Positions 24,802 through 35,154 of a DNA stretch of 64,000 nt are shown piece after piece. Positions within the stretch are counted from its first letter, which is position 1. Every line of letters begins with the position of its first letter. Source of the stretch: Planctomycetota bacterium (GTDB lineage Bacteria > Planctomycetota > UBA1135 > GCA-002686595); NCBI GenBank assembly GCA_016712565.1, contig JADJQU010000004.1:62001-126000 (forward strand). Direction: 5' to 3'. Both the position numbers and the translations under genes were made by a program. Under the pieces are notes generated by a model. That model made no database searches, was not told the DNA's origin, and worked only from the letters and a program-made list of their open reading frames with translations.

Positions 24802-27800
24802 GTGACCACCCTCCGGCGCGAGGGCGGCTTGGCCCGGCGCGGCGCGGCGGGCGCGGAGGAGGCCCCACCGGCCGCGGGGAGGGACTCGCGCGCGAGCTCG
24901 GGCGCGAGCCACGGTCCGGTGATCGAGGCCGCCATGCGGCTCAGTTCCTCCGGCGTGCCCTGGGCGATGATGCGGCCCCCCTCGGCGCCGCCCCCGGGCC
25001 CGAGCTCCACCAGTCGATCGCAGATCGCCAACAGACCGGTGTGGTGCTCGATCACGATCACCGCATGGCCGCGGTCCCGCAGCCGCTGGAGCACGCCGGC
25101 CAACTGGGCCACGTCCGAGGCGTGCAGTCCCGTGGAGGGCTCGTCGAGCACCAGGACGCTGCGGCCGGTGCCCTCGCCCAGTTGCAGTTCGCTGGCGAGC
25201 TTGATGCGCTGGGCCTCGCCGCCCGAAAGCGTCGTGGCGCTCTGGCCCAGGGGCAGGTAGCCGAGCCCCACCGCCGCGAGCGTGGCGAGCACCTTTTCGG
25301 CCTCGGGCTGGTGCTCGAGGAAGACCCGCGCCTCGTCCACCGTCAAGTCCAGCACGTCGGCGATCGACTTGCCGCGGAACTTGACCTCCAAGACCTCGGG
25401 CGTGAAGCGCCTGCCGCCGCACTCCTCGCAGGGAAGCCACAGGTCCGCCAGGAATTGCATCTCCACCTGGGTGGCGCCGCGGCCCTCGCAGGCCTGGCAG
25501 CGGCCCTTGGTGGAATTGAAGGAAAAATGCGCCGGTCCAAAGCCGCGCACCCGGGCGTCGGGCGTGCGGGCGAACAGTTCCCGCAGCGGGTCCATCAGCC
25601 CGGTGTAGGTGGCCGGAATCGACCCGGGACTGCGGCCGATGGGCGAGGCGTCGATCACCACCAGCCTGGGGCGCTCGCCCAGGGGTGTGGAGAAGCGCTT
25701 CCAGCGCCCCGCCGCGGCCTCCCCCTGCAGCGCGGGCACGAGGCAGTCGAGGATCAGGGTGCTCTTGCCCGAGCCCGAGGGCCCGCACACGCCGGTGAGC
25801 TCGCCGAAGGCGGCACGCAATTCCACGTCCTTCAGGTTGTGCAGCCGCGCGCCGCTGATCGAGAACTCGACGCCGCCCGGCGCACCCGTCGCCGCCGGCG
25901 CACCCGGAGCATTGGGGGAGCGCGGGGCCGCGAGGCGAATCTCTCCCCGCAGGGCTTTGCCGGTCAGGGAGCGCTCCGACTGGCGCACCTGCGCGGGCGT
26001 TCCGCTCTCGATCAGGCGTCCTCCCAGGCGGCCCGAGCCGGGGCCCAGGTCGACGATCCAGTCGGCGCGGCGCATGAGGGTCTCGTCGTGCTCGACCACG
26101 ATCACCGTGTTGCCGCCGTCGCGCAGCGCGAGCAGCGCGCGCGTCAGCCGCTCGATGTCGGCCGGATGCAGGCCGACGGTGGGCTCGTCGAGCACGTAGC
26201 ACACGCCCGTGAGCTGGGAGCCCAGGCTGGCGGACAGGCGCACGCGCCGGGCCTCGCCGCCCGACAGCGTCGAGGTGGCGCGATCCAGGGTCAGGTAGCC
26301 CAGTCCCACGCGCTCCAGGAGCGAAAGTCGCGACTCCAGTTCCCCCAGCACGTTGTCGACGCTGCGCGCCACGCGTTCGAGGCCCCGCAGTCGTCGCACC
26401 CAGAGCAGCGAGGCGGAGACATCCAGGGCAAGCACCTCGGGCAGTCGCCGGCCGTCGAGCAGCGCGAAGCGCGCTTCGGGCTTGAGCCGCTCGCCGCGGC
26501 AGGTCGGGCACGTGCGCCGGGTCATGACCGTCTCCAGGACAGCGGCCCACTCGGGGTCCTCGGCCTTGGCGTGCCAGGCGTCCACGTGGCCGCACAGGCC
26601 GGGCCAGGGGGCGCTGAAGCGCTCCTGCACCTCGGCGTTGGCGAAGTTCTTCTCGATCTCCACGTGGTAGACCGGCTTGGTCCCCTCCCCGGACAGCAAC
26701 AGCGCCTGCTGGGCCGGGCCAAGCTTGGAAAACGGCCGCGCCAGATCGATGCGGTGGGCCTTGGCCACGGCCAGCAGCAGGTGCTCGTAGTAGCCCTTGC
26801 CGCGCACCAGGTAGCGCTGCAGCTTGCCGCCGATGGCGCCGTCCAAGAGCGATTCCTCGGGGTGGTTCACCAGGAGCTCGCCGTCGCACTGGGACTTGCT
26901 GCCCAGGCCGTCGCAATCCACGCAGGCTCCCGCATGCGTATTGAAGGAGAAGTGCCGTGGATCGAGCCGGTGCTCCAGGTGGAAACCGCAGCTGGGGCAG
27001 GCCCCCTGGGTCGAGAATTCGAGCCGCGTGGGCTCGCCGCGGCCGGCGGTCTGCACGCTGACGCGACCCGCGGAGACGCCCGCCGCCTGGGCCACCGCAT
27101 CGGCCACGCGCGCGCGTGCCGGACTCGAAGGACAGGCGGTCGATCACCAGGTCCAGCCGCGCGCCCTCGGCGGGCAACGGGAGTTCGCCGTCCAGGCGCA
27201 CCTCGGCCCCGTCCACCAGGATGCGCAGGAACCCGGCCTTGCGCCAGGCGCCCACGGTCGCCGTGAAATTCGCCCTGCGGGCCTCCTCGCTCTCGCCGTG
27301 CAGGGGTGCCACCGGAGCCAAGACGAACCCGCGCTGGCCCGCGAGGGCCTTCTGCACGCGCTTGGCGATGGCGCCCGGGTCGGTGGCGGCCAGTTCCACC
27401 AGGTGCTCGGGACAGCGCACGCTGGCGGCGCGGGCGAAGAGCACGCGCAGGTGGTCGTGGATCTCGGTGGTCGTGGCGATCGTGGATCGCGGATGGCCGC
27501 GGGAGGTGCCGGCCTCCACGGCCACCGAGGGCCCCAGCCCGTCGATGCGCTCCACCGGCGGCTTGTCCCTGGATCCCAGGAACTGGCGCGCGTAGGTCGA
27601 GAGGGACTCCACGAACCGGCGCTTGCCTTCGGTGTAGATCGTGTCCAGGGCGAGCGAACTCTTGCCCGAACCGGAGGGCCCCGTGATCACGGTCAGGGCA
27701 TTGCGGGGGATCTCGACGTCGATGCCCTGCAGATTGTGCGTGCGAGCCCCCACCACGCGGATGTGGTCGGACGCCGACTCGCGCGGCAATTCGTCCCCGG

Positions 27801-30671
27801 ACGGCGCCGCGAGTTTTCCCGGGCCCTTGCGGGCGGATTCCCGCAGCAGGTCGAGCCCCGCCAGGGCCCGGCCCGTGTGGGAGCGCCCGAGTCTGCCCAG
27901 GCGCACGATTTCCTCGGGCGTACCCGTGGCCAGCACGAGCCCACCCGCGGCGCCGCCCTCGGGACCGAGGTCGACCACGTGGTCGGCCGCCCGGATCACC
28001 TCCAGGTTGTGCTCGATCACGACCACCGTGTGGCCCGCGTCCACCAGGCGCTGCAGGGCACCCACGAGCTTTTGAACGTCGAATTGGTGCAGCCCCGTGG
28101 TGGGCTCGTCGAGCACGTACAGCGTGTGGGCCCGCGGCGTGCGCTTCAATTCACTGACCAGCTTGATGCGCTGGGCCTCGCCTCCCGAGAGCGTGGTCGA
28201 CGGCTGGCCTAGGGTCAGGTAGTCGAGCCCCACGTCACGCAGGGCCTCGAGGGGCCCGGCGATGCGCGGGTGGTCGCGGAACAGCTCCAGTGCCTCGTCC
28301 ACGGTCAGGGCCAGCACGTCGGCGATGCTCTTCCCCGCGTAGCGCACCTCCAGGGTCTCGGCCTGGAAGCGCTCGCCGCCGCACTCCTCGCAGGGCACGG
28401 TGACCGGAGCCAGGAATTGCAGCTCCACGAGTTGGGCCCCGGCGCCGCCGCAGGCCTCGCAGCGGCCACCCTCGACATTGAACGAGAAGCGCGACTTGTC
28501 GTACCCGCGCATCTGCGCCTCGGGCAGGCTCGCGAACAGGTCGCGGATCGAGGTCAGCACGTCGGTGTAGGTGGCCGGGTTCGAGCGCGGAGTTCGGCCG
28601 ATGGGCGCCGCGTCGATCACCACCAGGTCGCCCACGTGGGCCAGCCCGACGATCTTGTCGTGCTCCAGGGCCTGGGGCCCCTCGCGACCCAGGCGCGCCT
28701 CCAGGGCCGGCACGAGGATGCGGTTCACCAGGGTGCTCTTGCCCGAACCCGAGACGCCGCTGACCGCGATCAACGTGCCCAGGGGCAAGCGCACGTCGAT
28801 GCCCTTCAGGTTGAAGCCGCGCGCGCCGCGAATCTCGATCCACTTGCCGTTGCCGGCGCGCCGTTCGCTGGGCGCGGGCAGGTGGAGTTCCCCGCGCAAG
28901 AGCTGTCCCGTGGGCGAGTCGGCGGCGGCGATCGAGGACGGCACTCCCTGGGCCACCACGCGGCCGCCGCGCCGTCCCGCCAGGGGGCCCACGTCGACGA
29001 CCCAGTCGGCGGCCCGCAGGGTGGCCTCGTCGTGCTCCACCACGACCACCGTGTTGCCGCGGTCCCGCAGGCACAGAAGCGCCGACAGCAGGCGCTCGTG
29101 GTCGCGGGCGTGCAGACCGATCGAGGGTTCGTCGAGCACGTAGAGCACACCCTGCAGGCCCGCGCCCAGTTGGGCCGCCAGTCGGATGCGCTGGGCCTCG
29201 CCGCCGGAGAGCGTGTCCGCCGCTCGCGCCAGGGTCAGGTAGTCGAGGCCCACGTGCTCCAGGAAAGCCGCGCGACGGCGCACCTCCGCCAGCAGGTCCC
29301 GTGCGATGCGCGCCTCCCTCGGCGTGAGCACCATCTCCTCCAGGCGCGGCCGCAGCTCGCGCACCGGGGCGTTGATCAACTCGGCGAGGGTTTTGCCGCC
29401 GACCCTGACCGAGCGCGCCGCGCGATTGAGGCGCGTGCCCTCGCAGTCAGGGCAGACGCTGGTGGCCAGGTAACGCTCCACGTGCCGCACTCCGCCGGCG
29501 AAGGCCTCTTCCAGGGCGGTCAGCACGCCCTTGAAGCGCCGCTGCCAGCGCACGCTGCCCTGGAACTTCTTGCCGTTCCAGGAGGCCGTGTCCTCGAAGC
29601 GCTCGTCGCCGCTGCCGCGCAGGATCACCTTGCGCGCGTCCTTGGAAAGTTCCTGCCAGGGCGTCTCCAGGTCGAACCCGTGGGCCAGGGCCACCTGCTC
29701 CAGGAAATCGAACTTCACCTTGGGGTACAGGAGCGCCCCGCCGCTCTTGCGGGTCACCGCCAGGACACCGCCGCGGATCGAGAGCGCGGGGTCCGTCACC
29801 ACGCGACTTTCGCTGGGACGCCGAAGCAGGCCCAGGCCCTCGCAACGCTCGCAGGCGCCATGGGGCGAATTGAACGAGAACAGGCGTGGTTCCAGGGGCG
29901 GAGACTCGGCGCCGCACTTCCGGCACGCACGGCTGGTGGAGAACCCGCGCTCGCCGTCTTCGAAGACCGCCACCAATTCCCCGCCGCCGTGCAGCAGGGC
30001 CTGCTCCACGGCCTCCCGGAGACGGCCGGGATTCGCCGGGTCGGGCTTCAGGCGATCGATCACCACCTCGATGCTGTGGCGCTTGTAGCGCTCCAGCTCC
30101 GGCGCCTCCTCGATCCGCAGGACGCTGCCGTCGACGCGGGCGCGCACGAAGCCGCGACGCTTGAGGTCGTCGAGGACGGCGGTGTGGTTGCCCTTGCGAT
30201 CGCGGATCACGGGGGCCAGCAGCGTGGTCGCGCGACCCGCGTGTTGGGCCAGCAACTGCTGCACGATGCCCTCGGCCGTCTGGGACTCCAGCGGCAGGCC
30301 GCAGGCGACACAGTGGGCCACGCCCGCGCGGGCGTAGAGCACCCGCAGGTGGTCGAAGATCTCCGTCAACGTGCCCACCGTGGAGCGCGAGGACCGCGAC
30401 TGCGTCTTCTGGTCCACGGCGATCGCCGGCGCGAGCCCGACGATGGAGTCCACGTCGGGCTTCTCCATGCGGCCGAGGAACTGCCGCGCGTAAGCCGAAA
30501 GGGTCTCGAGGAAGCGGCGCTGCCCCTCGCGAAACAGGGTGTCGAAGGCCAGCGAGCTCTTCCCGGACCCGGAAACCCCCGTGACGACGACCAGGCTGTC
30601 GCGCGGCAGGATGACCAAGACCCCTGGAGGTTGTTCTGCCGAGCGCCGTGGATCTCGATCGTTCCGGGCAT
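24798..30671 (-). CDS. uvrA: Double-length excinuclease ABC subunit A (tandem UvrA fusion), frameshifted in this sequence
   Basis: About 1,957 residues once two indels are corrected. Two complete UvrA units are fused: unit 1 starts MPGTIEIHGARQNNLQG (residue 1), unit 2 starts IRVVGARTHNLQGIDVEI (near 955). Each has two ABC ATPase sites: Walker A GVSGSGKSS and GVSGSGKST, then GPSGSGKSS and GPSGSGKST. There are four signatures LSGGEAQRIRL/LSGGEAQRIKL/LSGGEARRVRL/LSGGEAQRIKL, with CxxC zinc modules (CRKCG/CERC, CEAC/CEEC, CPSC/CVDC, CQAC/CEEC). UvrA finds bulky DNA damage and loads UvrB. The length resembles chlamydial UvrA. Frame breaks occur at the C4 run 30621-30624 (one base short) and the CG run near 27106-27116. 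The gene leads the train with xpb. Confidence 0.93.
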
Positions 30672-30795
30672 CGAATGGCTAACGCAAGTGACTGGCAACA
30701 CGAGGCTTAGGCTCGCGGGCCGGGTACTCCGGGGTGGCCGTGGTTCGCTTGGGGTGGAGTGGGAAGCGTCGTGCACCCTACCACCCCCCTTCCAG

Positions 30796-30812
30796 GTGCG
30801 AAAGAGTGCGAA
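30796..30812. promoter_or_regulatory. 7-bp direct repeat upstream of uvrA
   Basis: GTGCGAA occurs at 30796-30802 and 30806-30812 with a centre spacing of 10 bases, about one helical turn, between the suhB-like stop and uvrA. It could be an operator. It does not match a LexA box I know, and I saw no other SOS-like site in this 145-base gap. Confidence 0.25.
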
Positions 30813-30816
30813 CCGG

Positions 30817-31647
30817 TCAATTCTCAGAGACCCGGACGCGCGAACGGATCGCCTCGTGCAAGTCCGGGCCGGAGGCCACGATGTGACCGGCGCGCAGCCA
30901 GTCCTGGCCCCCCTGGGCGTCGCTGACCCGCCCCCCGGCCTCCAGCACGATCAGGGCCCCGGCGGCCACATCGTGGGGCGACAGCGCCAACTCCCAATAG
31001 CCGTCGAACCGCCCCGCGGCCACGTAGCACAGGTCCAGGGCCGCCGACCCGAAGCGCCGCTCCCCGCGGATTTCGTGAAAAAAACGTCCGAAGTTCTCGA
31101 GGTTGTTGGCGGGCTGGTCGCGCCGGTAGGGAAACCCCGTGGCCAGGATGGCGTGCTTGAGCTCCCCCGTCCTCGAAACCGAGAGCGGACGGCCGTCCAG
31201 GAACGCCCCTTTGCCCCGCACCGCATGGAAGGTCTCCCCCAGCCTCGGGGCCAGGACCACGCCCACCTGGGGAATGGCGCCCCGGTAGAGGGCCAGGGAG
31301 ACGGCGAAGCACGGCAATTGGTGCACGAAGTTCACGGTCCCGTCGAGGGGGTCCAGGAACCAGCGCCACTCCGCGCCGTCCCCCGCGCGTGGGCGATCGC
31401 GGGTCTCTTCCTCCGCTTCGATGGCATGCTCGGGAAAGGCCTGCCGCAGACGCGCCACGATCAGGCGCTCCGAGGCCAGATCCGCGGCGGTCACCAGGTC
31501 CCGCTCCACCTGCTTCGAGCGCACCTGCTCGGGCCGCAGCCGGCCGAAGTGCTCCATCAAGAGGGCTCCCGCGTCCCGCGCCGCACCGAGGGCCGCGGCC
31601 AGGGCCCGCTGACGCAGGTCATCGTCCGCCGGGGCCGGGACCGTCAC
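30817..31647 (-). CDS. Inositol-monophosphatase-family phosphatase (SuhB/HisN/CysQ type)
   Basis: 276 residues from a GTG at 31647 that overlaps the upstream TGA (GTGA). Diagnostic motifs are AEEETRD (first metal ligand), DPLDGTVNFVHQLP near residues 98-111 and ALDLCYVAAGRFDGYWELALSPHDVAAG (second metal site, normally WDxAAG; here SPHDVAAG). The family hydrolyses small phosphate monoesters such as inositol-1-phosphate, histidinol phosphate or PAP with Mg2+; substrate cannot be assigned. The replaced Trp before the metal Asp is seen in some family members. It is the third gene of the M28 peptidase-PBP4-phosphatase overlap group. Confidence 0.88.
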   Translation of the reverse strand: MTVPAPADDDLRQRALAAALGAARDAGALLMEHFGRLRPEQVRSKQVERDLVTAADLASERLIVARLRQAFPEHAIEAEEETRDRPRAGDGAEWRWFLDPLDGTVNFVHQLPCFAVSLALYRGAIPQVGVVLAPRLGETFHAVRGKGAFLDGRPLSVSRTGELKHAILATGFPYRRDQPANNLENFGRFFHEIRGERRFGSAALDLCYVAAGRFDGYWELALSPHDVAAGALIVLEAGGRVSDAQGGQDWLRAGHIVASGPDLHEAIRSRVRVSEN

Positions 31648-33332
31648 GGCCGCATCCCGACCAGCAGTTCGCAGATGTCGTCCCCCAGGGGCTTCCACAC
31701 GCTCGTGTTGAGTCCGCCGTGCTCCTGGTAGTTGACCAGGATGGAGAAGGCGATCGCTCCGCCCGACTTGGGCAGGGCGATTCCCGACAGGGAACTCACG
31801 CCCGCGATGAACCCGGTCTTGCCGAACACGCGTCCCTTCGCGGGCGAGTCGCGCATGCGCGACTTCAAGGTGCCGGACACCCCGGCCACGGCCAGGGACT
31901 CGCGGTAGGACCTGGCGCGTTCCACGTCGCCCGCGCTGACCGCCACGAGCAAGGCCGTGAGCTGGGAGGCGCAGATGCGGTTCTCGTCCGAAAGTCCCGA
32001 GCCGTCCACCTGCCGGAATCCGGAGCGTGCCACCCCCAGGCGCTTGAGCGCCGCCAGTGTGGCCTCGCTGGCCCGGGCTCGGGCTCCGCTGCCCAGGAAG
32101 GCCTTGGCGGTGCCCAAATAGACCTGATCGGCCACGGCGTTGTTCGATTCCTGGTGGATCGGCGCCAGGTAGTCCGCGAGCGGCGTGCGGATGCGCGCCA
32201 GGACGCGGCCCGCGGGGACGTTGCGTTCGCGCACCGTGGCCCCGGCCACGCGAATTCCCCGGGCGGCCAATTCGTGGCGCAGCACGGCCCCGAACAGTTC
32301 CACGGGATCGGGCACGGCGCACGAATCGACGAAGGGCTCGGCGCCCTGGGCGATCGTGCCGCGCACGATCAAGCCCGTGGGGCGCGCGTCGAAGCCCAGG
32401 GTCAAGCGTCCCCCGGCGCTGGTGCCGGCCTCGAAGCGCGGAGCGAAGCCGTGGCCTCGCGGCTCCACCTGCACGTCCGCGGCGGAACCCGCGGTCCGCG
32501 GCGTGACCTGGATGGTCAGGCAGCCGCGATTGACACTGAAGCCGCCCGAGAGCGCGCAGTACTCCTCGGCGCGCTGCTTGGGATCGGGCCAGCCCGAGGG
32601 GCGCGCGGGTGCGTCGAAGCTCCCCTCGTCGAGCACGAGTCGGCCGCTGACCTCCTTCAGGCCGCTGTGTTGGAGTTCCTCCAGGGCAGTCGACAGCAGC
32701 GCTCGCACACTGCCTTTCGAATCGGGATCGAACAGCGGATCGCCCGCGGCACGCACCACGAGGTCGCCCTCCAGTCGCCCGGCCGTCAGCGATCCGACGG
32801 CTTCCAGGGGCGTCTCGAAATTCCAGTCGGGCCCCAGGAGCACCAGGGCCGCGGCCGTGGTGGCGAGCTTCATGTTGGAGGCGGGAGCCAGGGCCTCGTC
32901 GGCGGAAAGGCCGAACTCCGCCCCGGTCTCCACGTCGCGCAGGTGCACGCTGATGCGCACGTCCTTGGCCGACACGCGGCCCTGGGTGAGTTCCGAGGCA
33001 CGCCGTTCCGCGGCCAAGGCCAGCGCGCGCACTCGCTCACCCACACGCGTGAGGCGCGCGGCCGCGCCGCGGCGCGCGGAAGCGCCGGAGGGCTCGGCGG
33101 CGCCGAGCGACGCCAGGGCCGTCGGGGATCCCGACCCGGAGGCGGCCTGGGAGCCGCTGCTGGCTCCATCGGCGGCGAGCACCGCGGGCCCACCGGAGGC
33201 GGAGCGGCCGCCCTCCTGCGCGGGGTCCCCAAGCAAGCTCCACAGGAACCAGCCCGCGGCCACGTTGGCGCCGAGGATCAGCGCGAGGCGGAAGGCGCGG
33301 GAGGCCGATGTTCGTCGTCGGTGAGAAGCCAT
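31644..33332 (-). CDS. dacB: D-alanyl-D-alanine carboxypeptidase/endopeptidase, PBP4 (DacB) family
   Basis: 562 residues with an N-terminal signal or anchor (FRLALILGANVAAGWFLWSLL) and an 80-residue Ser/Gly/Ala-rich linker. The three penicillin-binding motifs are in order: S-x-x-K in APASNMKLATTAA, S-x-N in ESNNAVAD, and K-T-G in VFGKTGFIAG. A large insertion after the first motif, typical of class C low-molecular-mass PBPs, contains GDPLFDP and WPDPKQRAEEYCALSGGFSVN. The enzyme trims or cleaves peptidoglycan peptides in the periplasm. This matters because several planctomycetes were once thought to lack peptidoglycan. The start overlaps the M28 peptidase gene by 55 bases. Confidence 0.93.
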   Translation of the reverse strand: MASHRRRTSASRAFRLALILGANVAAGWFLWSLLGDPAQEGGRSASGGPAVLAADGASSGSQAASGSGSPTALASLGAAEPSGASARRGAAARLTRVGERVRALALAAERRASELTQGRVSAKDVRISVHLRDVETGAEFGLSADEALAPASNMKLATTAAALVLLGPDWNFETPLEAVGSLTAGRLEGDLVVRAAGDPLFDPDSKGSVRALLSTALEELQHSGLKEVSGRLVLDEGSFDAPARPSGWPDPKQRAEEYCALSGGFSVNRGCLTIQVTPRTAGSAADVQVEPRGHGFAPRFEAGTSAGGRLTLGFDARPTGLIVRGTIAQGAEPFVDSCAVPDPVELFGAVLRHELAARGIRVAGATVRERNVPAGRVLARIRTPLADYLAPIHQESNNAVADQVYLGTAKAFLGSGARARASEATLAALKRLGVARSGFRQVDGSGLSDENRICASQLTALLVAVSAGDVERARSYRESLAVAGVSGTLKSRMRDSPAKGRVFGKTGFIAGVSSLSGIALPKSGGAIAFSILVNYQEHGGLNTSVWKPLGDDICELLVGMRP

Positions 33333-34948
33333 GTGCAGTTGTAGGCAAGCCGAGCGACGTTGAGCACCTTCTCCTGATCGAGCCGGTCGAGCGTGTCGCG
33401 CCAGGTGTGGTAGTCGACGTTGGCGTCCAGGCTGCCGTTCTCGAGGAAGAACAGCACCGGGATCCCCAGGGTGTGGAAGGAATAGTGGTCCGAGCGGGTG
33501 AACAGTCCCTCGTCCTTGCAGATGTCCACCTCCCGGATGCCCGTGCGGGAGAGTTTCTGCGCGCGCTGGACCAGTTTCTCCAGGCTCGGATTCTGCACCA
33601 CGCCGAGGACCGCGCAGGCGCCCTTGTCGCCGAAGCCCACCATGTCGAGGTTGACCATGGCGACCACCGAGCGCACGTCCACCGGCAGGCGCCCGGCCAC
33701 GGCCTTGGAGCCCAGGAGACCGTCCTCCTCGCCGGAGAAGGCGCACACCAGCACCGAGCGCCTGGGCCGGGCCGCGCACAGGGCCTGGACCACCTCCAGG
33801 AGCGCCGCCGAGCCGGAGGCATTGTCGTCCGCGCCGGCGCCGATGCGGCCGCGCTCGTCCACGCCGATGTGGTCGAGGTGGGCGCCGACGATCACGACCT
33901 CCCGGGCCGCCTGTCCGTCGGAACCGGGGATCCAACCCACCAGGTTGGAGGCCTCCACGTCGCCGCGCTTCACCTTGGAGCGCAGCGTGACCACGCGCTG
34001 CTTGCCGTCCTTGCGCAGGGGGCGCAGCGTGGAATCGACCCGTGAAATCAAGGCCTCCACGTCCTCCCCGAGGATTTCGCTGGCGGCGGCCATGGTGATT
34101 TCCAGGGCCGGCACCATTTCCAAGCGCTGGGGATCGCGGCCCTCGCGGTTGGCGCGCTGGTCATTCCAGGTGGCGAAGGTGTGGCGGAATCCCAGGGCGG
34201 GCGGGTCCAACTCCTTCGAGGGCTGACCGGGCCCAGGGCTGCCCTTCGGGCGCTTCGGCGGGCGGCGAACCACCAAGGCACCCTCCGCACCGGCCTTCTT
34301 CAGGTTCACCAGCTTGAACCACAGGCTCGCATCCAGCGAAAGTTCCGGCCCCTCGAAGCGCTTGGGCGTACGCGGCTCCCCTTCGACGATCAGGGCGATC
34401 CGGCCCTTGAGGCCCTTGTCGGGGATCTCGTCGAACTTCTCCTCGCTCGAATCGATGCCGTAGCCGAGGAAGGTCACCTCGCCGCGCGCCTCGCCTCCGG
34501 CGTGGGACAGGGGCACGAAGTCGCGGCCCAGCTGGAACTGCTTGGGCTCCAGGGGCGCCACCTCCAGACCGAAGGACGAACCGTCGGCATCCGGCAGGGC
34601 CCCGGGAATCGGGTAGCTGCGCCGGTAGAGTTCGAGGGTCTTCGTCCGGCGCTCCTCGGCCGTGAGTTCCGCCCCCAGCGCCGTGAGATCCGGCGGCAGC
34701 GCAACGCCCGCCGCGAACCAGGCCTCGGCCACGTAATCCTGGGCACGGGAGAGCCCCACCGAGGGCGTGTCCCGGCCTTCCATTTCCGGGGAAGCGATTT
34801 GCACCAGGTGTTTGGCGAGATCCGCGGCGGTGATGCTCTTCTCCCCTGCCGCGCGGTCCTGGAAGGACGACGGAGCCGGCCCGGGCCCGGGGGAACCGGG
34901 CGGCAGGCACAGGCACAGGGCGCCGATCACGGACAACGGAGGGTTCAT
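33278..34948 (-). CDS. Exported M28-family zinc aminopeptidase
   Basis: 556 residues with a signal peptide (VIGALCLCLPPGSPGPGPA). Residues about 150-330 form a protease-associated-like insertion. The metallopeptidase domain has GAHLDHIG (Zn His/Asp), GADDNASGSAALLEV, FSGEEDGLLGSKA (catalytic Glu-Glu), VNLDMVG and SDHYSFHTLGIPVLFF with HTWRDT, the full M28 ligand set. It should act in the periplasm or outside on peptides. The ATG at 34948 follows a G-tract (poly-C on the coding strand) only 30 bases upstream, so the true promoter may be missing from this assembly. Confidence 0.9.
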   Translation of the reverse strand: MNPPLSVIGALCLCLPPGSPGPGPAPSSFQDRAAGEKSITAADLAKHLVQIASPEMEGRDTPSVGLSRAQDYVAEAWFAAGVALPPDLTALGAELTAEERRTKTLELYRRSYPIPGALPDADGSSFGLEVAPLEPKQFQLGRDFVPLSHAGGEARGEVTFLGYGIDSSEEKFDEIPDKGLKGRIALIVEGEPRTPKRFEGPELSLDASLWFKLVNLKKAGAEGALVVRRPPKRPKGSPGPGQPSKELDPPALGFRHTFATWNDQRANREGRDPQRLEMVPALEITMAAASEILGEDVEALISRVDSTLRPLRKDGKQRVVTLRSKVKRGDVEASNLVGWIPGSDGQAAREVVIVGAHLDHIGVDERGRIGAGADDNASGSAALLEVVQALCAARPRRSVLVCAFSGEEDGLLGSKAVAGRLPVDVRSVVAMVNLDMVGFGDKGACAVLGVVQNPSLEKLVQRAQKLSRTGIREVDICKDEGLFTRSDHYSFHTLGIPVLFFLENGSLDANVDYHTWRDTLDRLDQEKVLNVARLAYNCTWLLTDDEHRPPAPSASR

Positions 34949-34977
34949 CGCGGTGCTGCGGGAGAAACGCGAGTCCC

Positions 34978-35097
34978 GGGGGGGCGGGGGGGGGGGGGCG
35001 CGGGCGGGGGGGCGGGGGGCGGGGGGGGGGGGGGGGGGGCCCCGGGGGGGGGGGGGGGGGGGGGGGGGGGGCGGGCGGGGGGGGCGGGGGCGCCGGG
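34978..35097. repeat. Near-homopolymeric G tract (plus strand), possible artefact
   Basis: About 120 bases almost purely G with isolated C bases, between the M28 peptidase start and the galE stop. It encodes nothing credible; the apparent reading frames through it are poly-Gly or poly-Pro. It could form G-quadruplexes if real, but two such tracts, both G on the plus strand, also fit two-colour sequencing or gap-fill artefacts. The remaining bases up to galE (35098-35154) show no feature. Confidence 0.7.
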
Positions 35098-35154
35098 CCG
35101 CCCCGGCAGCCGCCGCGTTGCGCCCCCGCCACCGGAGTTTCTGCGGAGTGTCCC

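Noticed and set aside
20861..24868. A 1,335-residue open frame that seems to extend the Helicase_C_3 protein upstream
   Set aside because: The upstream part is Arg/Gly-rich shadow of the XPB gene; the real start is the ATG at 22996.
34978..35097. A proline-rich protein encoded across the first G tract
   Set aside because: It reads as poly-Pro or poly-Gly only because of the homopolymer; no start, ribosome site or family supports it.
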